Part shown: one piece after another, positions 1 through 10,390 of the stretch
How positions within the stretch are numbered: the stretch's first letter is position 1
How the letters are laid out: each line of letters begins with the position of its first letter
The notes under the pieces: model-generated
The model's input: the letters and a program-made list of their open reading frames with translations, nothing else
Database searches by the model: none
What the model was told of the DNA's origin: nothing
Translations under genes and position numbers: made by a program
From: Helianthus annuus
Lineage: Eukaryota > Streptophyta > Magnoliopsida > Asterales > Asteraceae
DNA length: 64,000 nt
Direction: 5' to 3'
Assembly (NCBI RefSeq): GCF_002127325.2
Contig: NC_035433.2
Span: forward strand, 121,616,326 to 121,680,325

Positions 1-214
1 TGCTGTGGGCTTCAGAATGGGTTTTAGGAACAGATTTAGAAAGCGGTGTGGATAGGGTCCTACTTCGAGTCCCACTAGATTCACTATACTGCCGCTCCAT
101 AGCTTTTGTAACAACATTTTCTATTAATGCTTGCAGTTCTGCTCCGGTCACATGTATCTTAGTGTTATCATGGTTTTCCCCCGGATGACTGTTTACCTCT
201 TCTGACCTAGTCAT
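1..214 (-). CDS. Ty3/gypsy gag, N-terminal fragment (element E, runs off window)
   Basis: Reading the minus strand from an ATG at 214, an uninterrupted frame runs to the window edge (about 71 residues). It starts MTRSEEVN and contains VTGAELQALIENVV, a short helical motif like the one that opens plant gypsy gag proteins: element B in this same window has LTEAQLTALINERV at its gag start. Gag would form the virus-like particle that packages the element RNA in the cytoplasm. No capsid core or zinc knuckle is visible because the gene continues left of position 1. The gag-like N-terminus, the minus orientation and the matching PBS/LTR further right tie it to element E. Whether the downstream pol is intact cannot be seen. 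The gag call is fairly secure, the exact lineage less so. Confidence 0.6.
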   Translation of the reverse strand, partial: MTRSEEVNSHPGENHDNTKIHVTGAELQALIENVVTKAMERQYSESSGTRSRTLSTPLSKSVPKTHSEAHS

Positions 215-653
215 GTAGCTTTATTTGCTACATAAAAGAAATAATGGACAAGGTTTATTTAGAAGGTTTTACAACATTTTATAATTTATTAACCATGGTT
301 TTAATAGCCATTTTGGGTTAATTTGTTAATTATTTATATAGATTTAGGACCTTTATTACAATCCTTTAATAATAGCACAAAAAGCCTAGTCACATAGACG
401 ATTTTTAATTTATAACCAGGATTTTCACAGAATCAAGGTATTAAGGTTTGAATCAAAGTTCATTACCTTTTCTAGACAGGGAGTTGTAGGCTACTACTGT
501 CTTTAGTCTCAAAGGACATCAATTATAGCCTGTAGGCACTTCATCCATAAGGGATGGTTATATAATTAAAGGGAAATTAAAATAACCTAATTTAAAGATG
601 ACTCATGCGATTTTATCGAATCACATTTTGCCAAGAATGTTAACATGCTTTCA

Positions 654-880
654 GATGTTAACAAGAATTGGAATCTTTTGGATAGGTTGTACCATCTTGG
701 CCATGTCTGCAATGACATGCGGCTAGGTTTTACCTTTCAAGATTCTTTTTAATATTTAACGTAGAATAATCCTAATTTGAGATGTTAATATGGATCTGAA
801 TCTAATTACGGAACTACCATCTTGGCCCTGTCTTAAGATGACACATGGCTAGGTCTTGTCCTTTTTAGATTTTGCCATTT
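654..880. repeat. Diverged tandem duplication, period about 125 bp
   Basis: Two consecutive segments (from 654 and from 781) share GATGTTAA near their start, TACCATCTTGGCC about 35 bp on, then a GACA-ATG-GGCTAGGT block. Similarity is clear by eye but imperfect, so the duplication is old. It lies in the spacer of element E. Confidence 0.55.
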
Positions 881-1042
881 TATTATAATGGTAGATCTTT
901 TAATAGGAATGTTATTTTCATTTATTTTATGTTTATGCATATAATTAACAATAAATATGAAAATTTAAATTCAAACCATTCCATTAAGAAAATTTAAACA
1001 AGTACAAATTTTGCCCTAAACGGGACTTTTACTGAAATAACA

Positions 1043-1179
1043 TGCCCACGCAGGGGCTTTAAACAAACAAACATACCCACGCAGGGGTCAACAGAAAGAC
1101 ATGCCCACGCAGGGGCAGAATACGAAAAGACAAGCCCACGCAGGGGCTAAGTACAGAAACAAAAGTCCACGCAGGGACA
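1043..1179. repeat. Minisatellite with core GCCCACGCAGGGGC, five copies
   Basis: The core GCCCACGCAGGGGC or a 1-3 base variant recurs near 1043, 1075, 1103, 1134 and 1165, separated by A-rich linkers of about 15-18 bp. Each core is an imperfect GC palindrome (GCCC...GGGC) in otherwise AT-rich DNA. It sits just downstream (in element sense) of the element E upstream ORF, so it could be a structured RNA segment or just a slippage-born minisatellite. Confidence 0.75.
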
Positions 1180-1213
1180 TGATTACATAAATAAATAAAA
1201 TAAACAAGGATTT

Positions 1214-2428
1214 TCAAAAATCCCTTCTCTTGGACTTCCCCTTGAGTAGGCCTGCCAAACCTTTGAAGAAGCCTTGACGTTCCCTGCGGTCTTCTTGAAC
1301 TTCCCGCTCAACTTGGTCCAATCTTTCGAGAACCTCTTGTTGGCGTTCTGGCGGGATTAGTTGCGGCTGCGGCGGCTGCTGATACAGAGGTCGAGGAGGT
1401 GGCGGGTGCTGGTACACATAAGGTGGGTGCCCAGTGGTCCAAGGACCACCATATGGCCCTTCAGGATGAAGAGCGTTGTAGTCCTATGCTGCTTGGTATT
1501 GGTCGACCTCCGCATAGTTGTAGTTGGTGTGGGCCGGCTGCTCAAATGGGTTATACGCCGCTGAACCGGTGTATGCAGGGATTGAGTTACCAAAACCCAA
1601 TGGTGGCGCTACAGGCGCAGAGTTTACTTCTGAGACGGGGTTTGATGGTCCCCCCATTTGCGGGTCTTCTTCTTGGAGTGGCGGGTAGTGACTGCCACTT
1701 GATGGTTGAGGGGTGCTGATACGCACACCTCCTCGCACGGACATCCGTTCGTTCGATCTTCGTCGCCTCGGTGGCTGTTGTACTGGTGGTGGTGGCGGTG
1801 GAGTGACTGCCACAAAACGGGAATCCTCAGAGGGATCCTCTTGTTGTTGCTGCTGCTGCTGCTGGTGAGGTGATGAATGGTAGGAAGGTGTAAAGTACCA
1901 TTCATACTGGGCGAATCTCGCCTGGTAGCTATCCGGACCGCGGTAGGGCGATCCATGAAACGAGGACCCATCAGAGATCTCGATGGGATGGTTTGGGGTC
2001 CCGGTTGCTGGTTCGACAGGATCCGTGTCCTCGTCCATATCCATGGCGTGATCGCCGGAGAAATGATCCTCTGGTCCCAATGGGTTAAAACCCACGGGTT
2101 CTTGAATGTAGTTAGGCAGGTTGAACCGGCTCTGAAAAGCAGGAGTGGCATCGCCGAAAGAGTGGTGCGAATTCGATCGCTGAAGAGGTATGTATGAAGG
2201 TTGGGGGTTGTTGGGCTCATTTTCCGAATGTGGCCCGAAAGAGTGATGGTAGGACGACGATGAGCTTAGAGAGACGGATCGCCTCCCTGGTTCAATATAA
2301 GTCCTCCAAGGTTCTTGGGGACTGGTACTCATGGTGATTGATGGTGTACGCCGGTGAGAAGGTCCGGCCTCATGATCATGGCCCGTCACTGGGGCCTTGC
2401 CTCTCCCTCTTCTGAATCGTGGAGGCAT
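1214..2428 (-). pseudogene. Extra ORF between PBS and gag of element E (404 codons, one internal stop)
   Basis: One minus-strand frame runs from ATG at 2428 to a stop at 1214-1216 with a single in-frame TAG at codon 315 (1484-1486), most simply a CAG-to-TAG change. The product begins MPPRFRRGRGKAP (basic, Arg/Gly-rich) and has a Ser/His-rich stretch, an acidic MDMDEDTD patch, an eight-residue Gln run, Pro runs and an Arg-rich patch. Its C-terminus is charged and probably coiled-coil (RQQEVLERLDQVEREVQEDR), then a basic tail GKSKRRDF. No enzyme motif is present and I do not recognise a function. It lies after the PBS and before gag, a position where Ogre/Tat-type elements carry an ORF1. That positional analogy is inference. 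An upstream in-frame ATG at 2461 exists, but MPPRF is the more natural start. Low complexity suggests an RNA-binding or disordered role, unproven. Confidence 0.6.
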
Positions 2429-2604
2429 TGTTAGACCTGTCAACATAAACAAGGATAACACAAGAATATATATAAAATAAAAGACAAATAAAACAAAAAC
2501 AGAATTTGTCCAATGTCATTTGTCTAGACTCGAGGATCGAGGAATGTGCAATTTGTGTAACTGAGATTAAACACAAAAGGCTAGTGTTTAATTCACTCAG
2601 TGTT

Positions 2605-2617
2605 GGCTCTGATACCA
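2605..2617 (-). promoter_or_regulatory. Primer-binding site of element E (initiator Met tRNA)
   Basis: On the minus strand this reads TGGTATCAGAGCC, the standard plant retrotransposon match to the 3' end of initiator-Met tRNA. It lies three bases inside the LTR boundary at 2621, fixing element orientation as minus and the LTR edge. Confidence 0.9.
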
Positions 2618-2620
2618 ACC

Positions 2621-5540
2621 TGTCACACCCCGATATTTCCACGTATTACCGGTGGGCCCGGTGGGGAGTATCGTGACGTACTTTATATCATCATAGTCAA
2701 ACAACACAAATTTAAATACACAGCGGAAGCAAAAAGATAGATTTATTTCAACCGAATAAAATTGTAATATTAAGTATCACAAACAGTTGAAACAGATCCA
2801 CATGCAGATCGAATAAAAAGGAAACTTGTTCACAGCCTTCAGGCATCTAAGCTTGCGAGACTTCTATTTGATGCTAGGAGAGACCAACCTATTTACGAGT
2901 AGTACGTGCACTTAGCCTTTTTGGGAAAATACGTCAGTTTACACTGGTAAATACAATTTAACTGACTCATTTTGAAAATGTTTAAAATTGATTTGAATGC
3001 ACATGGCACAAAAGATTTTATAACTTGGGATAATTATTTGTATATAATCTTGTAAAAGAATTACATGTTTGTTATGCGTTCAGTTGCCCGGTTCATGCCG
3101 GGTTAAAGATTAATAGACACACCACATGGTATAGTCCCGCGGCGAGTTATTCTCGTAACCGGCGGTTATACCTTATTAATTATAAATGCACTGACGGATG
3201 TACGCCTACACCCGTGTGCTAAGGTCGTGGCCATTCTATGAATGATGCCAAGGATATCCGGGACATGGTCATTAAACCCCCAAAGGCGTTAAGCAATCAA
3301 AACCAAATTTTTAAACGGGTCATCTTGATAATATTTAACCACCAAACGATCAAAGTTAAATGCTCGACCAAGCGGTATTTTATATACCGTACCCCAAGTC
3401 CGTATAAGGGAAAATAAGTTAAAAGTATTTATCTTTGCAAGTAATAATCACAATAAGCAAGTGCACGTAGCTTTTACCGGGTCTCCTATTCTGGAGCGAA
3501 GGTTTATAATAACCTATTAGATTCCTAACGGGTCTTTAATTTAGCCTAAGCTTAGACCGGTTAGTTTTAAAGAAAGATACGGTTCACGCACATGAATAAG
3601 CGAAAACCGGAATAGAATGTGATTTAGACCCGACAAGTTTGGAGACTTGTATAATATGGGTAAACTAAACACATTCTGGATTTTGAGACAAAAATGATAA
3701 GGTTTGACCCGTTTTGGTCAATTTATGCAAACTAGTCACATAAACTGAACCGAACGCGAATAATGCGTAACGGGTAACCATAAGAGTCATATATAGGTTT
3801 CTCAAGTTAATATGCATTAAATATGTTGTGACATCAGTAAGATATCTTCTATTATGCCCAAAATGATTTTAAACTCAAACTATGCCTCGTAAGGGCATTT
3901 TGGTCATTTTAAATGTTATAAAAGGGTTTAAATATCAAACTGAGTTACGGGTCTGATTAAATTAGTAAATATACCTAATTTAATAAGTTATAATAGTAGG
4001 ATATTACATATATGTGAAATTTATCATTTATAACCAAACTATGCACCGTAGGGGCATTTTGGTAATTTCACATAGCCTTAAAAGGTCGAAACTGAAAATC
4101 TGAGTTTAAAACTTTTGGTTACTGTTAAAATATATAAATTTACTGAAAACATCAGTAGGCATCAACCTTATATGTTTAAAATAATTTTAATACATATTAT
4201 GCGTTAAAAACGCTTAGAAAGACGATTTGGAGCCATTTCCGGGTTTTGTATAGAAAGCTGATATTTTTATGATTCCAGAAGGCTCAAAATATTTTATTTA
4301 ACATATTAGATTAGTAGAAAAAGGTTTGGTATCAAAAGGATTTGTAAAACTCAATTTATAGCCCAAAAGGGCAAAACCAACAATAACCGATTTAAGCTTA
4401 GAACTCTATGTTATGCTCAGCCTAAAAATAAATAAAAATCTCAAAAAATCCCAAAACATTAATTTATATTAGTAGGTATAAATTTTGATATCAAAAATTG
4501 GGTTTAGATATGCTATATGCTAATTATGCTATTTAATTACTAAAAAGCTTCTTATTTACGCTAATGAGCATAACTCCTAATCTAGACCTCAAACTGATGT
4601 CAAATTTTAGGGACAAGTTTATAAATCAGTAATGAAGGTTTCTACTCTTTTACTTTTTCAAAAATCTCATTTTAAGGTGAAAGGGCATAATAGTCAACAT
4701 TTAAGCAATTAACGGAAACATGCATATGAATCGGATATCTAATGAACCAAGTTGTATAATCACAGAGGGTTATACTTATATGAAACCTGGTCCTATTAAG
4801 GCTCTAAGGCATCTCTAAACCAAGCTTAAATGGGACAGAACTGAAAGTCAAAGCAGAAGTCAAATTATGCGACTTTCGGTCCCGAACCGAGCCTAAACTG
4901 AAAATTGTCGGGTTGAACATGTTTAGACATGTTCTTACATTAATTACCAAGTTATATTAATGATAAAATAGGTTGCATGGCTTCTACATTGCTAATTATG
5001 CATTAATTTGAAAATAAGCTTTCTGTTGACTTTTTAAAGTTACTTTGACCCGACAATTGACCTATTTAAAGTGGGAATCAGATAGTACCCATTTAAGGGT
5101 TTATTACCCACATAATTATCAACTCATAGGTACTTTAATTCGAGATTTGACTGGACAAATTATGAGTAATCTCGAAGTCAAACCTTAATTACGACGGTTT
5201 GACTTTTAGCTAATTAACTAAGCTAAACTGAATTAGGAAAAGTTAAGGACACTTACAAGAGTCCTAAGCACGACTAGGGATCCTAAGAAAGCTTGCTTGA
5301 TGACCAGAGAGCTCCAGAAGTAAACTTGTGAAGGTTTGAAAATGAATGTACTCAATGTTGCAACCTTGAAGCTCCTTATATACTCATTTTGATCATCTAG
5401 GATCATGCAAAGGAAGTCTACAGGTGATATGACATGTTTACAAGTGCCCCCTATCCATGAAATACCATTGGGGCAGCCCCTGGTATGCAAAACAAACGTT
5501 TGAAGTCGGTTAACAGCTTTAACAGGAACCTGCCTGTATC
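2621..5540 (-). mobile_element. 5' LTR of Ty3/gypsy element E, far end truncated
   Basis: The LTR opens on the plus strand with TGTCACACCCC next to the PBS, so in element sense this is the end of the 5' LTR. It is AT-rich, has no ORF worth calling, and contains a diverged direct repeat of a block with core GGGCATTTTGGT near 3891 and 4050. A minus-strand TATA motif lies near its other end. No terminal TGT-ACA end is found before plus-strand gag sequence begins at 5543, so the LTR is broken there by deletion or rearrangement. The 5540 boundary is approximate. Confidence 0.75.
5371..5385 (-). promoter_or_regulatory. Putative TATA box of the element E LTR
   Basis: The minus strand reads GAGTATATAAGGAGC. 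It lies in the distal (U3) part of the LTR in the right orientation to drive minus-strand transcription into the element. Confidence 0.5.
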
Positions 5541-5542
5541 TT

Positions 5543-5770
5543 TCTGAAAAGAGAAAGCGTGAGGATGACAACTCACGACGTTCGGTTAAGAAACGCAAGG
5601 GAAATTCTGACCACAAAAAGGGTTCTGGATCTAAGAAGGATGGGCATCAATCAGGTGATAAGCCCAAGTGTAAAATCTGCAAGAAGCACCATTTCGGGAG
5701 GTGCATATATGAGTCAAAATCGCAGTCTCAGCCAAAGGCATGTGGGGTTTGCAAATCTTCTGAGCGACAG
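5543..5770 (+). pseudogene. Gypsy gag zinc-knuckle fragment, plus strand
   Basis: An open frame of about 76 residues, with no ATG of its own, is rich in Lys/Arg (SEKRKRED, KKRKGNSD) and contains CKICKKHHFGRC, a CX2CX3HX3C zinc knuckle of the kind found near the end of gypsy gag proteins. A second CX2C (CGVCKSS) starts but is cut off where the copia LTR begins. In gag this region binds the element RNA during packaging. It is on the opposite strand to the adjacent element E LTR and its own upstream gag half is missing, so it is a rearranged scrap rather than part of element E as it stands. After the junction the frame meets TAA at 5777-5779 inside copia LTR sequence. Confidence 0.75.
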
Positions 5771-5864
5771 AAATTGTAATTAATGCTAGGGTTTTGTACA
5801 TCTTTATATATTGGATGAATGAGAATTGAGGAGGCAACAAAGCCTTTTACATTGAAACCTTTCA
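5771..5864 (+). repeat. Truncated 5' LTR of the copia element
   Basis: 94 bp matching positions 38-131 of the 3' LTR at 19550-19643 with only a couple of base differences, ending ACCTTTCA. The LTR start is lost and replaced by the gag scrap to its left. Confidence 0.9.
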
Positions 5865-5876
5865 TGGTATCACGAG
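5865..5876 (+). promoter_or_regulatory. Copia primer-binding site
   Basis: TGGTATCACGAG follows the LTR end directly. The first eight bases fit the initiator-Met tRNA 3' end and the rest is diverged. Confidence 0.75.
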
Positions 5877-5992
5877 ACCGGGCACCCTAATCACCGCCGT
5901 CTCCTCCTCGATCTCCACTCTCCTCGCTTCTGCTCTTCTGCCTCGCCTCCTCCTTTTTTCTCAGCCTTCATTTTTTTTTCTCAGCCTTTATC

Positions 5993-7634
5993 ATGGACAC
6001 TAAACTTCATCCTACATCTACCGTCACCAACATCAAGAGCCTTGTTCCCGTAACCCTCGAGATGGACAGCGGTCTATACGCGTCATGGAGCGAACTTTTT
6101 CACCTCTACTGTCGTGCGTTTCAGGTGATCCAACATCTTTCTCCGAAGCCAGAACCTGAGTCGTCTTCATCAAAGACGACCGAAAAAGACAAAGAAACCA
6201 CCACCAAACCTGCCGATGACTCTTGGGATCGGCTCGACGCTATCGTTTTAATCCAGTGATCTCTTACATACTATCTTGAAACCCAATGCTACTGCACACG
6301 ACGCATGGGTATCCCTCGAGAATATTCTTCACGACAACAAAAGTTCCCGGGCTATACACCTCCTTCACAAGTTCTCTAACACTCGTCTTAGCGGTTTTCC
6401 GAACGTCTCTGCATACTCCCAACAGTTGAAAGTTCTATCCGATCAACTTGCAAGTGTCGGAGCGCCGGTCGATAACCAAAGTCTTGTCTTACAACTGATC
6501 AGCGGATTAAACAAACAATATGAAGGAATCGCTACTATTTTGCAAAATCAATACCCTTTTCCCAGTTTTGATGATGCACGATCCAAACTCATCATGGTTG
6601 AATCTCGCAAAGCCGAACAAGCGCTACAATCATCTCAGGCAGCAGGTAACGCGCTCAATGCCAACTCCACTCGGCCTGCCAGCAACAGCAATGGTCCGGG
6701 CGACTACCGCACGGAGGGTCAGTATGGTGGTCGAGGTCGTGGCCGAGGTTCGCGTGGTCGAGGACGTGGCAGGAATTCTTGGGGTCGCGGCCGTGGAAAT
6801 CAAACCAACAATACATGGCAACATCAACAGTGGAATGCACCTCCTCCTCGGGCTTCACAGTCGTGGTCTAATCCTCCTCCATGGGCTTCTCAACAATGGG
6901 CCACTCAAGCCCATCAACAATGGGCTGCTTATCCGCCACAACAGTGGGCTGCGCCCCCCTGTCCGTACCCAACCTTCAATCCGGCTTCTGGAAATTCCAC
7001 TTCAGCTCAGGGTATCCTAGGCTCTCGGCCCAACCAAGCCAACCATGCTGCCTATACGCCAACGGATATTGAGCAAGCAATGTATACCATGTCCCTGAAT
7101 CACCAGGATCCGATCCCGGTGATGGACACTGGTGCCACAACCAATATGACTAACACCCAAGGTAATTTCACTTCTTTTTTTAATAATCGCATCCCACAAG
7201 ATATAATTGTTGGGAATGGCTCAACCATTCCGGTTGTTGGACATGGCACTCAAATACTACCACCACCCTTCCCACCCTTTGTTCTAAAAAATGTTCTCTA
7301 TGCACCCAAACTTCTCAAAAATCTTATTTCTGTTAGACGTTTTACCACTGATAATTCCGTTTCCGTTGAATTTGACCCGTTTGGTTTTCTTGTGAAGGAC
7401 TTCAAGACCCGGATCCCTATCCTACGATGCAACAACAGCGGTTATTTATACCCTTTATTGCTTGGTCTAGGAAGCATAACCAATCCCTCGACTTTTGCGG
7501 CTATTTCCTCTCAATTATGGCACCACCGTCTCGGCCACCCGGGACAACCTACAATGCAATTTTTAAAACGTTCTTGTTCTATTAATTTTAGTATTTTGAA
7601 TAATAACATTTGTCAATCGTGTGTTTTTGGATAA
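5993..7634 (+). pseudogene. Copia gag, protease and integrase zinc domain (broken)
   Basis: The reading starts at ATG 5993 (MDTKLHPTSTV). A stop at 6257-6259 plus a frame change is crossed before the main frame from about 6276. In order come the gag helical domain (DAWVSLENI ... AIHLLHKF ... LISGLNKQYEGI), a Gly/Arg tail (GRGRGRGSRGRGRGR), a Trp/Gln/Pro repeat tract (QQWA units), and an aspartic protease site DTGA encoded at 7125-7136. Next is a pre-integrase HHCC zinc site (HHRLGH ... CQSCVFG). Gag would build the particle, and protease would cleave the polyprotein. The frame ends at TAA 7632-7634, where the integrase simply continues in the same frame, so this is one nonsense change. No CCHC knuckle is seen in gag. 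Plain copia homology is secure. Confidence 0.9.
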
Positions 7635-8657
7635 AGTGTTCGTTTACCATTTGTTACTTCTCATGCACGTATATTTCAACCCTTTGACATTATACATAGC
7701 GACCTTTGGACATCCCCCATACTAAGCTTGGGTGGTCATCGATATTATGTTCTTTTCCTTGATGACCACACGAACTTTCTATGGATATATCCCATATCTC
7801 AGAAATCTCAAGTCTACCCTATATTTTGCAACTTCTACAAATACATTGCAACCCAAATTGAAATGAAAATTAAAACCCTTCAATGTGATAACAGTAGTGA
7901 ATATGTCAACTCGTCATTCACACAATTTTTTAACGAACATGGCATGCAATACCGTCTTTCGTGTCCGCGCATGTCATCCCAAAATAGCAAAGCGGAACGT
8001 CAAATCCGCACCATTAACAACATGCTCTGCACCCTCTTCCCTCATGCATCTTTACCATCCTATTTTTTGGATCACGCTCTTGACACCGCCACCTATCTCC
8101 TAAACATACTCCCCACCAAACACAAACATAACCCCACCCCCACTGAAAACTTATACCACCGTATTCCAACATACGACCATCTACGCATCTTCGGTTGTCT
8201 TTGCTATCCCCTTGTTCCATCCACTACCATTCACAAACTTGAGCATCGCTCCTATCCGTGTGTGTTTCTCGGGTACCCATCCACCCACCGAGGCTACAAG
8301 TGTTTTAACTTACAAACCAAACAAATTATTATCTCTCGATACGTTGTGTTCAACGAGACCACTTTCCCATTTGCTAACCATATTTCTCCCTCACCTTCTT
8401 ATGACTTTCTTCAAAATGGCCTATCACCACTCTTGTGGCCCTCTGTTCAGTTTCCATCCAACACTCCTTCTACATTGGCCCACCCTCCTACCTCACCTAT
8501 CTCGGCCCAATCCCAACCTACTCCAACTACGGCCCACACACCTCCCACCCCTATCTCGGCCCACTCACCTCTCACCCCACCATCAGCTAACACATCCCCA
8601 ACAGCCCCTTCGACTAACACAGCTCCGATTCCTACCCAGCCCACCACCCCAAGGGTC
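7635..8657 (+). pseudogene. Copia integrase core (broken)
   Basis: In frame with the preceding ORF beyond its stop, this reads HSDLW, LQCDNSSEYVN and SKAERQIRTI. The three catalytic acids of the DDE integrase fold are therefore present (codons at 7701, 7887 and 7995, all in one frame). The GKAER-type motif reads SKAER. Downstream come the usual copia blocks (PTPTENLYHRIPTYDHLRIFGC, shown here only in part as HLRIFGC) and a Pro/Ser/Thr-rich linker of degenerate short repeats (8460-8650, based on SPISA/TPPSAN-like units). The frame stops at 8658-8660 and the linker continues in another frame, showing an indel. The enzyme would insert element cDNA into nuclear DNA. Confidence 0.88.
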
Positions 8658-8660
8658 TAA

Positions 8661-9778
8661 CTCTTCGGCCCAAACTACACCTATCCCTACTTCTATACCA
8701 AGCCAGCCTCCTATCACCCAACCTACCTGTACCATGCACACTCGTGCCATGGACGGGATTAGCAAACCCAAATGACAACTTAATTTACACACCGCCTCCG
8801 CTTCATCCATAATTCCTCTCTCTAAAATCCCAACCGAGGCCTTGTCCACACCGGTATGGCATCAAGCCATGACCAATGAATTTGATGCACTTATTAAAAA
8901 TGATACTTGGGATCTCGTGCCACGAACACCAAACATGAACATTATTTGTAGCATGTGGTTATTTAAACACAAGTTCAGGTCCGATGGCACGTTAGAACGA
9001 TACAAGGCACGCCTTGTGTGCGACGATCAATTACAACAGGTGGGTATTGACTGTGGGGAAACGTTTAGTCCAGTCGTAAAACCATCTACTATACGCACGG
9101 TACTTTCGATTGCAAGCTTGGCCCGTACATCAGTTAGATGTCTCAAACGCGTTTCTACATGGAAAAATAAATGAGACCGTATACATGTATCAGCCGATGG
9201 GTTTTCACCACATAGGTTTACCAGATTACGTGTGCCGCTTGAAAAAGTCATTATATGGGTTAAAACAGGCTCCGCGTGCATGGTACCAACGGTTTACTGA
9301 CTACGTGTTGACATTAGGCTTTCGACAAAGTAAATGTGATGCTTCCTTGTTCACTTTGCATGATGGTATGGCTGTTGCCTATTTACATCTATATGTTGAT
9401 GAAATTCTCCTCATCACTTCCACAGACCAGCTTCGACATCAGTTGATGGCCAGCTTGGCCAATGAATTCGCTATGAAAGATCTCGGGCAGCTCAGTTTTT
9501 TTCTCGGGATTGCTGTTACTCTTCAAAATAATACTATGTTTCTTTCTCAACATTCATATGCCTTGGACATCATTGCTCGAGCTGGGATGCAGTCTTGCAA
9601 TCCTGTCTCTACACCGGTTGATACGCAAGCTAAGCTCAGTAGTAACTCCAGCGAGTACTTTCATGACCCCACATTGTATCGCAGTCTCGCTGGGGCTTTA
9701 CAGTATCTCACGTTTACACGGGCCGATATCAGTTACGCGGTACAACAGATTTGCATGCACATGCACGCTCCTAAAACG
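8661..9778 (+). pseudogene. Copia reverse transcriptase (frameshifted, interrupted at 9778)
   Basis: Two frames together cover the domain. The upstream part (from about 8842, VWHQAMTNEFDALIKNDTW, ERYKARLV, GETFSPVVKPSTIRTV) passes by a frameshift near 9110 into the second (VHQLDVSNAFLHG, GLKQAPRAWYQRF, DLGQLSFFLGI, LTFTRADISYAV). The catalytic box reads LYVDEILL at 9392-9403: the usual YVDD has its second Asp replaced by Glu, which would be expected to impair polymerase activity. The enzyme copies element RNA to cDNA. The coding sequence is cut after HAPKT by the nested solo LTR and resumes at 18939 without loss of bases once the 5-bp duplication is discounted. Confidence 0.9.
9774..9778 (+). 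repeat. Target-site duplication AAACG (left copy) of the solo LTR
   Basis: AAACG here and at 18934-18938 bracket TGTCACACCCC...TTGTCACA. Removing the insert and one copy restores the copia reading frame across the break. Confidence 0.92.
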
Positions 9779-10363
9779 TGTCACACCCCCAAAATCCACA
9801 CGCGGAGTATCACCGCCTGGAGGCGTGACATGACCAGGATCAAGCCACCAATCATATTGAACATAAGAAGTAATAAGTAAAATTCAACCACACAATATGA
9901 AAGGTGTTTCAAATAAAAAACGTAGTTAAGTGTTTAGCGGAAGCATAATTGTAAAACCCAATGTAAGTATTAAATAAGAAATAAAGTAATGTTTTTAGCA
10001 TAGCACACACTGCCATGTCCCACAACGTCCGCGCCTCCCTATGCAAGCTCCATGAGTACCTAAAGACCTGCAAGGCATGTAACAACGAGTCAACAACAAA
10101 GTTGAGCGAGTTCACAGTTGGTTGTTTAGTTATAATATTCGTTTCATAAATCATATGTTCGTTTTGTAAACCATGTATCTTATTAATTCGTATCGCGGTC
10201 TCCCAGACATGTGTGCGAAGATTAGTGGGGGCTTCCCATGTGTTACTAGACCGTGTGTATCGACTGCTACGAAAATGTAAGAGGTAACCTAAGTCAACGT
10301 CTATCAGCATTGACCCTTTGCCCATAGTCCATTAGTACACGCCCGTTCGAACGACACGGTGTG

Positions 10364-10390
10364 AGGTTTGTTAAACCTAATAGCGCTATT
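10364..10390. promoter_or_regulatory. Adjacent conserved palindromes in the LTR (AGGTTTGTTAAACCT + AATAGCGCTATT)
   Basis: Two perfect inverted repeats lie back to back. The same pair occurs in both element B LTRs (39895-39921 with one change, 47706-47732 exactly), within a block that is better conserved than the rest of these diverged LTRs. A protein-binding or RNA-structure role is inference. Confidence 0.5.

Larger units (their letters stand above)
215..1213. other. Non-coding spacer between gag and the upstream ORF of element E
   Basis: This AT-rich stretch has no credible ORF on either strand. It separates the gag start from the extra ORF of element E and holds a diverged duplication and a GC-rich minisatellite, listed separately. 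It may be an untranslated leader or an intron of the element transcript. No splice sites were proven. Confidence 0.5.

Noticed and set aside
1043..1179. CRISPR-like array (short repeats with regular spacers)
   Set aside because: Spacers are A-rich, very short and similar to one another, repeats are imperfect, no cas gene exists, and the context is a plant retrotransposon.
5233..5616. 127-codon minus-strand ORF
   Set aside because: It spans the junction of the element E LTR and the plus-strand gag scrap and is antisense to the zinc knuckle. No domain; chance ORF.
5762..5768. GAGCGA found left of the copia 5' LTR and again right of its 3' LTR (about 19648) as a possible TSD
   Set aside because: The right copy is five bases away from the LTR end and the left LTR start is missing, so the two do not occupy TSD positions. 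Likely coincidence.
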